In this document: piece after piece, positions 7,851-17,248 of the stretch
Numbering within the stretch: the first letter of the stretch is position 1
Layout: each line of letters opens with the position of its first letter
From: Streptomyces lasiicapitis
GTDB lineage: Bacteria > Actinomycetota > Actinomycetes > Streptomycetales > Streptomycetaceae
Length of the DNA: 64,000 nucleotides
Direction of reading: 5' to 3'
Assembly: GCF_014646335.1 (NCBI RefSeq)
Contig: NZ_BMNG01000015.1
Coordinates: 124,001-188,000 of the forward strand
Position numbers and translations under genes: made by a program
Notes under the pieces: generated by a model
The model's input: only the letters and a program-made list of their open reading frames with translations
The model's database searches: none
Told to the model about the DNA's origin: nothing

Positions 7851-7894
7851 GGTCCGTCCAAGACGGCACTTTCCCTTCAGGTGGTGAGCCCCGA

Positions 7895-8308
7895 GTGACC
7901 ACATCGAGGCCCGGCGAACCCGGCAGGCGGCCCGGTGAGCGGGGTGATGTGATGGATCCGCGCTGCCCGGCCCGCAAGTTGCTCGACCGTATCGGCACCA
8001 AGTGGACGTCGATGGTGGTCAAGGTGCTGGCCGAGGAGGCTCCGGACGAGCTCCGCTTCGCGGAACTGCGGCGCCGTATCCCTGGCATCTCACAGAAGAT
8101 GCTGTCCGTCACCCTGCAGAGCCTGGTCCGTGACGGTTTGGTCGCGCGCCGAGTGGAACCCACCGTGCCGCCCGCCGTCCACTACCGGCTCACCGAGCTC
8201 GGCCTGTCCCTCGAAAGACCGCTCTCCGCCCTGCGGGTCTGGGCCGAGACACACATGCCGGAGATCGACCGCAGCAACCAGCTCGCCGACGAGTCACCCC
8301 CCGGCTAG
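7895..8308 (+). CDS. HxlR-family winged-helix transcriptional regulator
   Basis: Contains the HxlR signature: a conserved Cys start CPARKLLDRIGTKWTSMVVK (about residue 26), then LRFAELRRRIPGISQKMLSV for the recognition region and GLVARRVEPTVPPAVHYRLT for the wing. HxlR proteins often sense electrophiles through that Cys. It is divergently transcribed from the epoxide-hydrolase-type gene, and the shared intergenic region probably holds its operator. The start is ambiguous: ATG 7838, GTG 7895 or ATG 7952 are in frame. I prefer 7895 because of the promoter placement and a weak GGTGGTGAG site. Confidence 0.8.
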   Translation: MTTSRPGEPGRRPGERGDVMDPRCPARKLLDRIGTKWTSMVVKVLAEEAPDELRFAELRRRIPGISQKMLSVTLQSLVRDGLVARRVEPTVPPAVHYRLTELGLSLERPLSALRVWAETHMPEIDRSNQLADESPPG

Positions 8309-8400
8309 GGACCGGTGTCTTTTGAGGCGGTCAATTCCGCACTCGGCCGCGTGCCGCTCGCGGTGGTCCATCGGGTCGAACTTCGGCGGCCGACCGCCAA
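8306..8400 (-). pseudogene. IS5-family transposase C-terminal scrap
   Basis: The minus strand reads GGRPPKFDPMDHRERHAAEC then GIDRLKRHRSLA, the conserved GGRPP...YRxRHxVERxINRLKxxRxxATRYDK region of Streptomyces IS5-family transposases. It ends just where the RYDK part would follow. A similar scrap at 6759-6850 carries the RYEKLAVR end, so the two may be pieces of one broken copy. Confidence 0.5.
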
Positions 8401-8423
8401 GCGAGCTACGTGATCTCCCTGCC

Positions 8424-8681
8424 CTAGTCGTGGTAGTCGTGGATGCGCCAGCCGACGCCGGGGAGTTCCTCGAAGAGTTCGGCCGCGACGAGTTCCTCGG
8501 CCTGTTGTCGTGGTGCCCGTGCGTCGACCACGAGTCTGAGTTCCTTTGAGGTGATGACGCGGTCGGTGGGGTTCCCCGCGGACCAGCAGATCGCGGAGAC
8601 GTAGAGGCGGAACGCCCCGTCGGAAAGGAACCGCACCCTCCAGTTCCACGGGAACCGTTCGTCGATGTGTGCCCACGGCAT
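8424..8681 (-). CDS. Phage-type small protein, probably truncated
   Basis: 85 residues starting MPWAHIDERFPWNWRVRFLS with a tryptophan-rich fold and ending RIHDYHD. Actinophage and ICE replication-initiator-like proteins often begin with this type of domain (W.(K/H)(L/I)D..FP....V..LSD.AFRLYV) and continue with a charged tail after HDYxD. Here the stop comes exactly there and the next sequence is an IS scrap, so it is probably the N-terminal domain only. It is divergent from an XRE regulator. Confidence 0.5.
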   Translation of the reverse strand: MPWAHIDERFPWNWRVRFLSDGAFRLYVSAICWSAGNPTDRVITSKELRLVVDARAPRQQAEELVAAELFEELPGVGWRIHDYHD

Positions 8682-8847
8682 CGGCGTCTCTTTCGTCGGC
8701 GTTGGCTGCTCCTCGGCTGTGCTCGTCCCGTATACAGGATGTCTATGGAAACGCACGGGGGCTTTGGTGGATTCGCCTCATGGTTTGTGAGGGATGGCGT
8801 ATCCGCGGTTTGTGGCGTAGGCATGGGCAGGCCGACAAGCAGGCAGG

Positions 8848-9264
8848 ATGAGCCTCATGGGCGAGCATGAGCGGACGGACTTCAACGACCTCGTGCGCGA
8901 GCGCCGGGCCGAACTGGGCATCAGCCTCCGGGAGTTGGAGGCGCGGTCCGTGGACCCGGAGACCGGTGAGCAGGCCCGGTTCGGATGGATCTCCAAGGTG
9001 GAGAAGGGACGGGGGGTCGACGCCCCGCCCCCTGCATTGCTGCGCGCGTTGGCGGCGGGTCTCGGGCTTCCGCTGCGCGTGCTCCAGGAGGCCGCGGCGG
9101 CGCAGTTCCTCGGCATGACGTCGTACGTATGGAGCGAGGACCGTACGACGCGGGTGCTCGCCGCGCACATCGAGGAGATGTCGGACGCCGAGCGCCGGCA
9201 ACTGGCGGACATCGCGGAGACGTTCGCCCGCAGGCGTGCGCGGAGTGAGGGTGCGACGGGGTAG
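8848..9264 (+). CDS. XRE-family helix-turn-helix regulator
   Basis: A 138-residue protein with an N-terminal HTH (FNDLVRERRAELGISLRELE through RFGWISKVEKGRG, residues about 12-55) and an alpha-helical C-terminal part (DAERRQLADIAETFARRRAR). It resembles repressors of actinobacterial phages and integrative elements. The divergent phage-type gene suggests the pair is a relic immunity/early-gene switch. The start ATG at 8848 lies 12 nt after an AGG-containing site; an in-frame alternative start exists at codon 4. Confidence 0.7.
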   Translation: MSLMGEHERTDFNDLVRERRAELGISLRELEARSVDPETGEQARFGWISKVEKGRGVDAPPPALLRALAAGLGLPLRVLQEAAAAQFLGMTSYVWSEDRTTRVLAAHIEEMSDAERRQLADIAETFARRRARSEGATG

Positions 9265-9415
9265 TGCGGGGCGCGCGTACGCAGCGATTCGCTCTGGCCG
9301 CCGAAGTGGGCGGTGTGGCACAGTCGGTGATCCGCCGCCTGGGGGGCGCAGCCGGATCCCACCGCTCACGGTCTGTGCCGTGTGGCGGTGACGAATGTGG
9401 CCGTGAGGGGCTGGG

Positions 9416-9676
9416 ATGGCAGACGACGCGCAGCGATGCGACGAGTTCGACGAGTTGGGCGAGTTGAGTGAGCCGCGTGCGGAGTTCGACATGGAGTTCG
9501 TCGACTGGCTGCCGGGCGGCAGGGCCGTGGTCCCGGTGGAGAGCCAGGGACGGTTCACCTGGCTCGTGGTGCGCGGCCACATGTCGGAGCAGGCGCGCCG
9601 CGAATTCGTACGGGAGTTGCAGCACATCGTGGGACGCGGGCTCTGGCGGCAGAACTGGCCGTCAGAGGCGGACTAG
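9416..9676 (+). CDS. Small acidic hypothetical protein
   Basis: 86 residues, acidic at the N-terminus (MADDAQRCDEFDELGELSEP), then a compact fold with FVDWLPGGRAVVPVE, RFTWLVVRGH and a C-terminal helix with VRELQHIVGRG. A weak GAGGGG precedes the ATG. No family recognised. It ends at a strong bidirectional terminator. Confidence 0.5.
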   Translation: MADDAQRCDEFDELGELSEPRAEFDMEFVDWLPGGRAVVPVESQGRFTWLVVRGHMSEQARREFVRELQHIVGRGLWRQNWPSEAD

Positions 9677-9686
9677 GGCCGGCCGG

Positions 9687-9726
9687 GGCCAGGAGCGCGC
9701 CAGGCAGGCCCGGCGCGCTCCTGGCC
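9687..9726. terminator. Bidirectional terminator, perfect 15-bp stem
   Basis: GGCCAGGAGCGCGCC (9687-9701) pairs fully with GGCGCGCTCCTGGCC (9712-9726) around a 10-nt loop. It separates two convergent genes. Confidence 0.85.
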
Positions 9727-9739
9727 GAGCGCGCGGCGG

Positions 9740-10621
9740 TCAGTTGCTGTCTTCCAGCGTGTGACGCAGAGCCTTGGCGAAGGCCTCGGGGGCTCCGTGC
9801 TGGCCGTACTCGCCGCCGAGGAATCCGCCGTGGTGGCTGGGGAACACCGCCGGTGCGAGGCCGAGCCGCTCGGCGATCCGCGTCGCGGCACGGGCGGCCA
9901 ACTCGCCCTCGGACTCCTGGCCGACCGCGATGACGATGCGCGTGGGCGCGCTCTGCAGCGCGGTGAAGTCGGGCTGGTGGCCGGTGCAGGTCAGCAGGTT
10001 CTGGCCGAGGAGCGGGTCGTCGCGTGAGCCGTCGTCCTGGGTCGGCAGTCCGAAGGCGGCGGGGTCGGGCGCGGGCTCGTCCGCCCAGTCCGCGGGGAAG
10101 AGGCCCTTCCGGCCGGACACCGCGATGAACTTCGCCATCGCCGGGCCCATCCCGTCGCGCAGATAGGTGGCGTGGATGTCCGCGATCACAGCGAGCGCGG
10201 CTTCCCGGTCCGGGAGGACCTGCGCCGCCGGTGGTTCGTGAGCGACGAGCGTACGTACGAGATCGCCGTGCCGTTCCACCAGGGCGAGTGCGTTGACAGC
10301 GCCACCACTGCTCGCGAACACGTCCACCGCCCCGGCGTCGAGGGCCTCGATGACGTGCCGCAGATCGTCGGCGTGCTCCTCGGGCGTCGACTGGGCCGCC
10401 CCGTCGTGGCGTTGGCTGCGGGCCGTACCGCGCGGGTCGTAGGTGACGACGGTCCGGTCGGTGAAGTACGACGCCAGCGTGGTGAACCCGACGGCGTCCA
10501 TCGGTGAGCCGACCAGGAACAGGATGTTCTCGTCCGGTGTGTCGCCGGTCGGGGCGCTGCGGATGTCGTATCGCAGGGTCGCCCCGGGCACGGTCAGCTC
10601 GCGGGTCTCTACCTCGGCCAT
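9740..10621 (-). CDS. Alpha/beta hydrolase
   Basis: A 293-residue Ser-type alpha/beta hydrolase: VTYDPRGTARSQRHD (about residue 65), nucleophile elbow VFASSGGAVNAL (about 105) and the C-terminal His in PSHHGGFLGGEYG. The ATG at 10621 is chosen because AAGGAG lies about 8 nt upstream; an in-frame start 28 codons earlier is less likely. The physiological substrate is unknown. It shares a terminator with the gene before it and faces the nucleotide kinase in the same direction, 116 nt away. Confidence 0.8.
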   Translation of the reverse strand: MAEVETRELTVPGATLRYDIRSAPTGDTPDENILFLVGSPMDAVGFTTLASYFTDRTVVTYDPRGTARSQRHDGAAQSTPEEHADDLRHVIEALDAGAVDVFASSGGAVNALALVERHGDLVRTLVAHEPPAAQVLPDREAALAVIADIHATYLRDGMGPAMAKFIAVSGRKGLFPADWADEPAPDPAAFGLPTQDDGSRDDPLLGQNLLTCTGHQPDFTALQSAPTRIVIAVGQESEGELAARAATRIAERLGLAPAVFPSHHGGFLGGEYGQHGAPEAFAKALRHTLEDSN

Positions 10622-10737
10622 GATGGTCTGCTCCTTGGTGGCATCGGCGCCGCGTCGGTGTGCGCGTCGTTGTGGAGGTAGACCGCCGAGGCCGGCGGAA
10701 GTCATCGCTCCTGCGCCGCCGGGGGATGGGTCGGTGC

Positions 10738-11253
10738 TCAGTTCCCGGGTGTCCGAGGGCGTTTGGAGCGCGGGGTACGTGCCAGGGCCTCCAGTTGGTC
10801 CACCACCTCGGCGATCGGCTTGCGCGTGTCGATCTCCACCGTGGCCGATGAGCGGAGCAGGGGCTCTACCTCGGCGGTGTCCGCCTCGATCCGGGCGCGT
10901 TCCTCGGCGGTCTTCCCGAAGGGGTTGGTGTCGCGGCTGGCGATGCGTTCGAGCATGACCTCCAAGGGTGCGCTGAGCAGGACGATCTCGTCGAAGCGGG
11001 GAGAGAAGTCGACCTGGTTCAGCACCGTGCCCGCGAGGAACAACGGCTCGCCCGAACGCTCGTGTTCGGTGAGCAGCGCGTCGATCCGGTCCTCACGCCA
11101 GAGCGGTTCCGTGCCGATACCGTCCGGCAGCGGGACGTCATGGATCCACCCCCCGACGTCGGTGTCCACCACGCGAAAGCCCCGCTGCTCCAGCCCGTCC
11201 AGCGCGGTCGATTTCCCCGTACCCGACATGCCCGTAATGAGAATTGCCGTCAC
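10738..11253 (-). CDS. P-loop nucleotide kinase-like ATPase
   Basis: 171 residues beginning with a beta strand and Walker A (GMSGTGKST, residues about 7-15), then VVDTDVGGWI and LFLAGTVLNQ as in shikimate/gluconate/adenylylsulfate kinase-like small P-loop proteins. The GTG at 11253 starts 6 nt after TACGAT, so the gene is probably leaderless. An open frame extends 14 codons upstream without a binding site. The substrate is not identifiable; most relatives are annotated only as AAA-family ATPase. Confidence 0.75.
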   Translation of the reverse strand: MTAILITGMSGTGKSTALDGLEQRGFRVVDTDVGGWIHDVPLPDGIGTEPLWREDRIDALLTEHERSGEPLFLAGTVLNQVDFSPRFDEIVLLSAPLEVMLERIASRDTNPFGKTAEERARIEADTAEVEPLLRSSATVEIDTRKPIAEVVDQLEALARTPRSKRPRTPGN

Positions 11254-11397
11254 CCGGGCATCGTATCGATCAATGTCGATCAAGACTTGTGTCACAGATC
11301 ATCGACAGCGACAACCAAACAGTCGCCTTCCCCGCTCTTGCACGGCGGACCGACAGTCCCGGTCCGCCACTCGCATCAGCCCGAGGAGACTTCCGCC

Positions 11398-12312
11398 ATG
11401 CCTGAGACCTCCCCTTCCGTGACCCGGCGTCGTCGTGGCCGGGTCACGGGACTCGCCGTGACCGGCACGGTTCTCGCCCTGGCCGCCCCGGCCACGGTCG
11501 GCCAGGCCTCCGCCGCCCCGGCCGACCCGGTCTCCGTGCTGAAGTTCACCGCCAAGGAACGCAAGGACGCCCTCGCCTACTGGACTCCCGCCAGAATCAA
11601 GGCCGTCGGCAAGTCCGTCGACCTCGGCCCCACCGGACCCAAGGCCAAGCCGTGGCGCGGCACCACGCCGAAGACCGTGGGGCGGCTCTTCTTCGTCAAC
11701 GCCGGCGGCGCCGACACCTGGTGCACCGCCACCGCCGTGAAGAGCGCCAACAAGTCCGCCGTGATGACCGCCGCCCACTGCGTGCGCCGAGGTTCTTCTC
11801 CCTTCAACACCAACTTCGACATGGTGTTCGTGCCCGCCTACCACAAGGGCAAGCAGCCCTACGGCGCGTTCGCCGTCCGCTCCGCCGCCACCCCGCGCAC
11901 CTGGGAGACGGACTCCACCGACGACATGGCCACCCTCGTCGTCGACGCCAACAAGAAGAACGGCAAGAAGCTCACGGACGCCGTGGGCGGCCAGGCCGTC
12001 GCCTTCAACCGCCCCGTCGGCGACACCATCTCCGCCTTCGGCTATTCCGCCACCCGCCCCCAGCTCGGCGAGGAACTCCTGCGCTGCAAGGGCAAGGCGA
12101 AGAAGAAGCAGGACGGTGCGCAGGCCATTTCCTGCGACATGACCGGCGGCTCCAGCGGCGGCCCCTGGCTGGCCGACTTCAACGCCACCACCGGCAAGGG
12201 CGTCCTGGTCTCGGTCAACAGCGCGCTGGACTCCATGACCCCGACCGAGATGCAGGGTGAGGTGTTCAAGGGCACGGCGAAGAAGGTGTACGACCGGGCC
12301 CAGAACAGCTGA
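11398..12312 (+). CDS. Secreted trypsin-like serine protease
   Basis: 304 residues with a twin-basic signal peptide (RRRRGR followed by LAVTGTVLALAAPATVG, cleavage probably after AQA-like QASA near residue 39). The catalytic triad is visible: His in VMTAAHCV (about 124), Asp in STDDMATLVV (about 180) and Ser in DMTGGSSGGPW (about 245). Cys pairs flank the His and Ser sites. This is the S1 family glutamyl-endopeptidase-like branch common in Streptomyces exoproteomes. GAGGAG lies about 13 nt before the ATG. Confidence 0.85.
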   Translation: MPETSPSVTRRRRGRVTGLAVTGTVLALAAPATVGQASAAPADPVSVLKFTAKERKDALAYWTPARIKAVGKSVDLGPTGPKAKPWRGTTPKTVGRLFFVNAGGADTWCTATAVKSANKSAVMTAAHCVRRGSSPFNTNFDMVFVPAYHKGKQPYGAFAVRSAATPRTWETDSTDDMATLVVDANKKNGKKLTDAVGGQAVAFNRPVGDTISAFGYSATRPQLGEELLRCKGKAKKKQDGAQAISCDMTGGSSGGPWLADFNATTGKGVLVSVNSALDSMTPTEMQGEVFKGTAKKVYDRAQNS

Positions 12313-12411
12313 CGCAGCGGCTCGCGATCAGCCGTACGCCGGTCCGGTCGACGCGCAGGCAGGGGCCAGGCAGGCCTGGTTGGCCGTTGGCCCGCCGCCT
12401 GGGCGTGACCG

Positions 12412-13599
12412 TCAGCGGCCCCGGCCTGCGTTGAGCCGCGCCGCCTGGCGCGTCAGATGGTCGCGCTCGGCGAGGTTGGGTGCCTGCTGGGCCGCCTCGG
12501 CGTACAGCCGCGCGGCCGTCGTCAGGTCGCCGTCGCGCTCGTGGAGGTATGCCGCGACCGCGGCGCGGCGGGGCACGGGATGTCCCCCGTTCGCAGAGCC
12601 GGGGGAGGAGCCGTCGAGCTCCGCGAGCGCCGCCAGGCCGGCGCGCGGTCCGTCGGCCTCCCCGACGGCCACGGCGCGGTTGAGCCGGACGACCGGGCTG
12701 TCGGTGAGGCGTACCAACTCGTCGTACCACTCGACGATTTGTACCCAGTCGGTCTCCTCGGCGGCGGGCGCGTCCGCGTGGAGCGCCGCGATGGCGGCCT
12801 GCGCCTGGAACTCGCCGAGCCGGTCGCGGGCGAGGGCCGCCTGCAGGATCCCGACGCCCTCGGCGATCGAGGCGGTGTCCCAGCGGCCGCGGTCCTGCTC
12901 GGCGAGCGGCACCAGGCTGCCGTCGGGCGCGGTCCGGGCCGCGCGCCGGGCGTGGTGGAGCAGCATGAGGGCGAGCAGGCCCGCCACCTCGGGGTGGTCG
13001 ATCGCGGCCGCGAGCTGCCGGGTGAGCCGGATGGCCTCGGCAGCGAGGTCGACGTCGCCGGAGTAGCCCTCGTTGAAGACCAGGTAGAGGACGCGCAGCA
13101 CGGTGGCGACGTCGCCGGGCTTGTCGAACCGCACGTCGGACACGGTCCGCTTGGCCCGGCTGATGCGCTGCGCCATGGTCGCCTCGGGCACCAGGTAAGC
13201 CTGGGCGATCTGGCGGGTGGTGAGCCCGCCCACGGCGCGCAGTGTGAGCGCGACCGCGGACGACGGCGTCAGCGAGGGGTGGGCGCACAGGAAGTAGAGC
13301 TGGAGGGTGTCGTCCACCTCGGGCGCGGGACCGGGAGCCGGTTCCTCGTCGACGAGGTCCTCACGGCGGCGGCGGGCGGTGTCCGCCCGCGTCGCGTCGA
13401 GGAACTTGCGCCAGGCGACCGTGACCAGCCAGCCCTTCGGATCCCGCGGCTGGTCGGTCGACCAGCCGCGGACCGCCTCGATGAGGGCTTCCTGTACGGC
13501 GTCCTCGGCCGCCGCGAAGTCGGCTCCGCGGCGGACGAGGATGCTGAGCACGTTCGGCGTGAGGCTCCGGAGCAGGGCCTCGTTCACTTCAAGGGCCAC
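12412..13599 (-). CDS. ECF42-type RNA polymerase sigma factor with TPR extension
   Basis: 395 residues. The N-terminal sigma regions include DFAAAEDAVQEALIEAVRGW (region 2) and GGLTTRQIAQAYLVPEATMA followed by QRISRAKRTV (region 4). A ~200-residue C-terminal DUF6596/TPR-like extension follows (TVLRVLYLVFNEGYSG through ERDGDLTTAARLYAEAAQQA). This architecture and the adjacent DGPF (YciI-like) gene are diagnostic for group ECF42. The start is set at GTG 13599 with a GGAG 7-11 nt upstream. The start region lies in a 25-bp tandem duplication, so the N-terminus and coupling to the DGPF gene may be altered. Confidence 0.88.
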   Translation of the reverse strand: MALEVNEALLRSLTPNVLSILVRRGADFAAAEDAVQEALIEAVRGWSTDQPRDPKGWLVTVAWRKFLDATRADTARRRREDLVDEEPAPGPAPEVDDTLQLYFLCAHPSLTPSSAVALTLRAVGGLTTRQIAQAYLVPEATMAQRISRAKRTVSDVRFDKPGDVATVLRVLYLVFNEGYSGDVDLAAEAIRLTRQLAAAIDHPEVAGLLALMLLHHARRAARTAPDGSLVPLAEQDRGRWDTASIAEGVGILQAALARDRLGEFQAQAAIAALHADAPAAEETDWVQIVEWYDELVRLTDSPVVRLNRAVAVGEADGPRAGLAALAELDGSSPGSANGGHPVPRRAAVAAYLHERDGDLTTAARLYAEAAQQAPNLAERDHLTRQAARLNAGRGR

Positions 13600-13637
13600 T
13601 GATGTCACTCCGTTCAAGGGCCACTGGTGTTACTCCG
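13588..13637. repeat. 25-bp tandem duplication at a sigma-gene start
   Basis: Two adjacent 25-nt copies (13588-13612 and 13613-13637) differ at two positions. The repeat covers the 3' end of the DGPF gene and the start codon region of the ECF42 sigma gene, giving two alternative GTG starts, only one of which stays in frame. Confidence 0.9.
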
Positions 13638-14037
13638 TGATGGTGGGCGACACACCGTAGAACGGGCGCAGCTCCAGCCACTCGTGGATCGGCTTGCCGC
13701 CCGCTCCGGGGGCGGCCGACAGCTCCCCGGCCAGTTCGACGGCGCGCTCGTAGCTGTCGACGTCGATCACCATCCAGCCGGCGATGAGGTCCTTGGTCTC
13801 GGCGAACGGGCCGTCGGTGACCGGCGGGCGCCCCTCGCCGTCGTAGCGGACCCACGTCCCCTCGGGGGCGAGCGCCTGACCGTCGACGTACTCGCCCGTC
13901 TTCTCCAGCCGGTCCGCGAAGTCCTGCATGTACTGCATGTGAGCCGAGATCTCCTCCGGCGTCCACTGGTCCATGGGGGCGTTGTTGACCGCCGCCGGGG
14001 CGCCGCGGTAGTGCTTCAGGAGCAGGTACTTGGCCAT
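13630..14037 (-). CDS. YciI-like DGPF domain protein
   Basis: 135 residues of the YCII-related superfamily, with the eponymous motif near VTDGPFAETKDLIAGWMVID (about residues 73-92). These small alpha/beta proteins are encoded next to ECF42 sigma factors in most genomes that carry them and are thought to belong to the sigma regulon. It is transcribed first, directly upstream of the sigma gene. The ATG at 14037 has an AAGGAGA site 5-6 nt upstream. Confidence 0.88.
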   Translation of the reverse strand: MAKYLLLKHYRGAPAAVNNAPMDQWTPEEISAHMQYMQDFADRLEKTGEYVDGQALAPEGTWVRYDGEGRPPVTDGPFAETKDLIAGWMVIDVDSYERAVELAGELSAAPGAGGKPIHEWLELRPFYGVSPTITE

Positions 14038-14212
14038 GGTGTTCTCCTTGGTGCTGGTGCGGCCCATTGTGGCTGCTTTCACTGCGGGGACGGAGCCGGT
14101 CACGGGTTCTCGACATCACCGGCGAAACTTTTTTTGTCGGGCCCCTGTGCACTTCAGTCGGCCTCTTCGCGCTCAGTCGGGAGGGCGACCTCGTATCGGG
14201 CGGGCCATCCCG

Positions 14213-14241
14213 TGTACGCCCGGCAGCGGCAGCCCTATGAT
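14213..14241 (+). promoter_or_regulatory. Possible promoter of the tuf paralogue
   Basis: The 356-nt gap before the EF-Tu gene contains TATGAT (14236-14241), a near-consensus -10 box, but the hexamer 17 nt upstream (TGTACG) is poor. No other element is obvious in this gap. Confidence 0.3.
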
Positions 14242-14393
14242 CACCAATTGTGCGAGTGTGGTTACCGTCGGTCGTGGGCTGTGTGGGGTGGTTCGGCGCC
14301 GAGCGGGACCGCACTCGTGCACTGAACCCATCGGAGAGCAGGGCCAGGCGGGTACCCCACCACGCGGCCCGCCCAGGCGCGAGGAGACGACAC

Positions 14394-15587
<1,194 letters not shown>

Positions 15588-15640
15588 GCGGATCCCGCCC
15601 GTCTCTGGTCGCCCTGTTCCAGAGCCGACAGACGTGACCC

Positions 15641-15673
15641 CTGCAGCCGACCGGCCCTACCGGCCGGCTGCAG
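15641..15673. terminator. Bidirectional hairpin terminator after tuf
   Basis: CTGCAGCC/GGCTGCAG outer stem (8 bp), a 2-nt mismatch and a CCGG/CCGG inner stem. It lies between the convergent tuf and carboxylesterase genes. Confidence 0.7.
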
Positions 15674-15699
15674 TCACGCAACTCGCGTGCTGCACCCTG

Positions 15700-17232
15700 T
15701 CAGTCCGCCGCCGGAGCCACATCCAGCACGGCGAAATCATGGTCCGCCCAGATCAGACGGGACGCCTCCTCCGGATACGGAGCCGTGTGCGACTCCGCGC
15801 CGAAGACGCGGGTCAGCCGCTCCTCCACCCGGTACGGGGCCCAGCCCGGGTCACCGGTCGCGGCGAACGCCGCCCACGCGGCCCCCATCTCGGCCGAGAG
15901 CGCGACGGCCTCGTCCGACGGTCCCTCGCCCAGGAGCAGCGTCGCGATCCCGTCGTGCAGCGTGCCGAAGACAAGCGGCACATCGAGCCCGTGGCAGGCG
16001 CCGAGGACGCCTCCCAGCCCCGTCGCCTCCCAGGTGAGTTCGTACGCGTACGTGGTGCCGCCGCCCTCGGCATGCGCCTGGGCCAGATGGAGGCTGGGCA
16101 TCCGGAACACCCAGTCCGACATCACCAGGTCCCGCAGCGTGGTCGGGTCACCCGCTGCCTGCCCCGCGCGATAGGCACGCCGACCGGCCTCCCCGGGAGC
16201 GAACCATGCCAAGGCGTCCGCAGCCTCTTCCTCGGACACCAGGCCGAGTTGGCCCGACAGCACGGTGAACAACCGCGTCTCGTCACGGGTATGACCGACC
16301 ATCAGATCTACCTCGGCACTCTGCCCCGCCCGGAGCGCTTCCCAGGGAGGGCGGGGGAGCACCTCACCGTCGACCACGGGCGCGAACGGCATGTGCGCGC
16401 GTGCCGCCTGCCCCCAACGGGCCTCGTGCTGAGCCATCTTGTGCAGTACGGCGTCGGCCGCGTCCCGCAGCGCCTCGGGGGTCGCCGCGGCCATCCCGGC
16501 CGACGTGGGCGGCGATGCCAGCTCGGCCGCGACGGCGGTGCCGATGTCCGCCGCCAGCGCGGTGCTGTAGAAGGGTCCCGGCACGCTCTGCGCCACCGCC
16601 CGGTGGAAGAGCCCGGACGCGCGGGGCATGGCGAGCAGCGCGGCGATCGCGCCCGCACCCGCCGACTCCCCGAAGACCGTTACTCGGTCCGGGTCGCCTC
16701 CGAAGGCCGCGATGTTGTCCCGTACCCACTGGAGCGCGGCCACCTGGTCGAGCAGCGCGCGGTTGGGCACCGCGCCCTCGAAGTGACCGTAACCTTCCGC
16801 TCCCAGGCGGTAGTTGAAGGTGACGACCACAGTGCCGCGCCGGGCCAGTGCCGTACCGTCGAAGGTCGGGCCGGCGCTGGTGCCGAACAGGTAGACCCCG
16901 CCGTAGATCCACACGAGCACGGGCAGCAGCTCCCGACCCGGATCGGGCGTCCAGACGTTCACCGTGAGCCAGTCCCCGGACCCCGCCACGCTCTCGGGCC
17001 CTCCCATGGGCCCGAATGCCTGGGACTGCGGGGGAGACTCACCGAAGGCATCGGCGGGTCGCGTCCCCTCCCACGGCAGCGCGGACACCGGCGCCGCCAG
17101 CCGAAGCGAGCCGACCGGCGGCCGCGCGTACGGGATTCCCCGGAAGACCGCCACCCCGCCTTCCCACCGTCCGCGGACCATCCCGCACTTCGTACGGACG
17201 TCGGGCACGCGCGCACAGCCGGATTCAGTCAC
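15700..17232 (-). CDS. Type-B carboxylesterase / para-nitrobenzyl esterase family
   Basis: 510 residues. The family pattern is complete: GIPYARPPVGSLRLAAP (about residue 33), GDWLTVNVWTP, oxyanion WIYGGVYLFG (about 108), nucleophile elbow VTVFGESAGAGA (about 183), acidic residue in HTRDETRLF and a base in ACHGLDVPLVFG (about 405). No signal peptide, so it is probably cytoplasmic. It hydrolyses short ester bonds; the natural substrate is unknown. It is followed 16 nt upstream (in gene order) by a LysR regulator in the same direction. Confidence 0.88.
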   Translation of the reverse strand: MTESGCARVPDVRTKCGMVRGRWEGGVAVFRGIPYARPPVGSLRLAAPVSALPWEGTRPADAFGESPPQSQAFGPMGGPESVAGSGDWLTVNVWTPDPGRELLPVLVWIYGGVYLFGTSAGPTFDGTALARRGTVVVTFNYRLGAEGYGHFEGAVPNRALLDQVAALQWVRDNIAAFGGDPDRVTVFGESAGAGAIAALLAMPRASGLFHRAVAQSVPGPFYSTALAADIGTAVAAELASPPTSAGMAAATPEALRDAADAVLHKMAQHEARWGQAARAHMPFAPVVDGEVLPRPPWEALRAGQSAEVDLMVGHTRDETRLFTVLSGQLGLVSEEEAADALAWFAPGEAGRRAYRAGQAAGDPTTLRDLVMSDWVFRMPSLHLAQAHAEGGGTTYAYELTWEATGLGGVLGACHGLDVPLVFGTLHDGIATLLLGEGPSDEAVALSAEMGAAWAAFAATGDPGWAPYRVEERLTRVFGAESHTAPYPEEASRLIWADHDFAVLDVAPAAD

Positions 17233-17248
17233 GCCGGACTTCCTTCCC

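Noticed and set aside
12457..13602. Open plus-strand frame opposite the ECF42 sigma gene
   Set aside because: The sigma frame has clear domains; the other is its antisense shadow.
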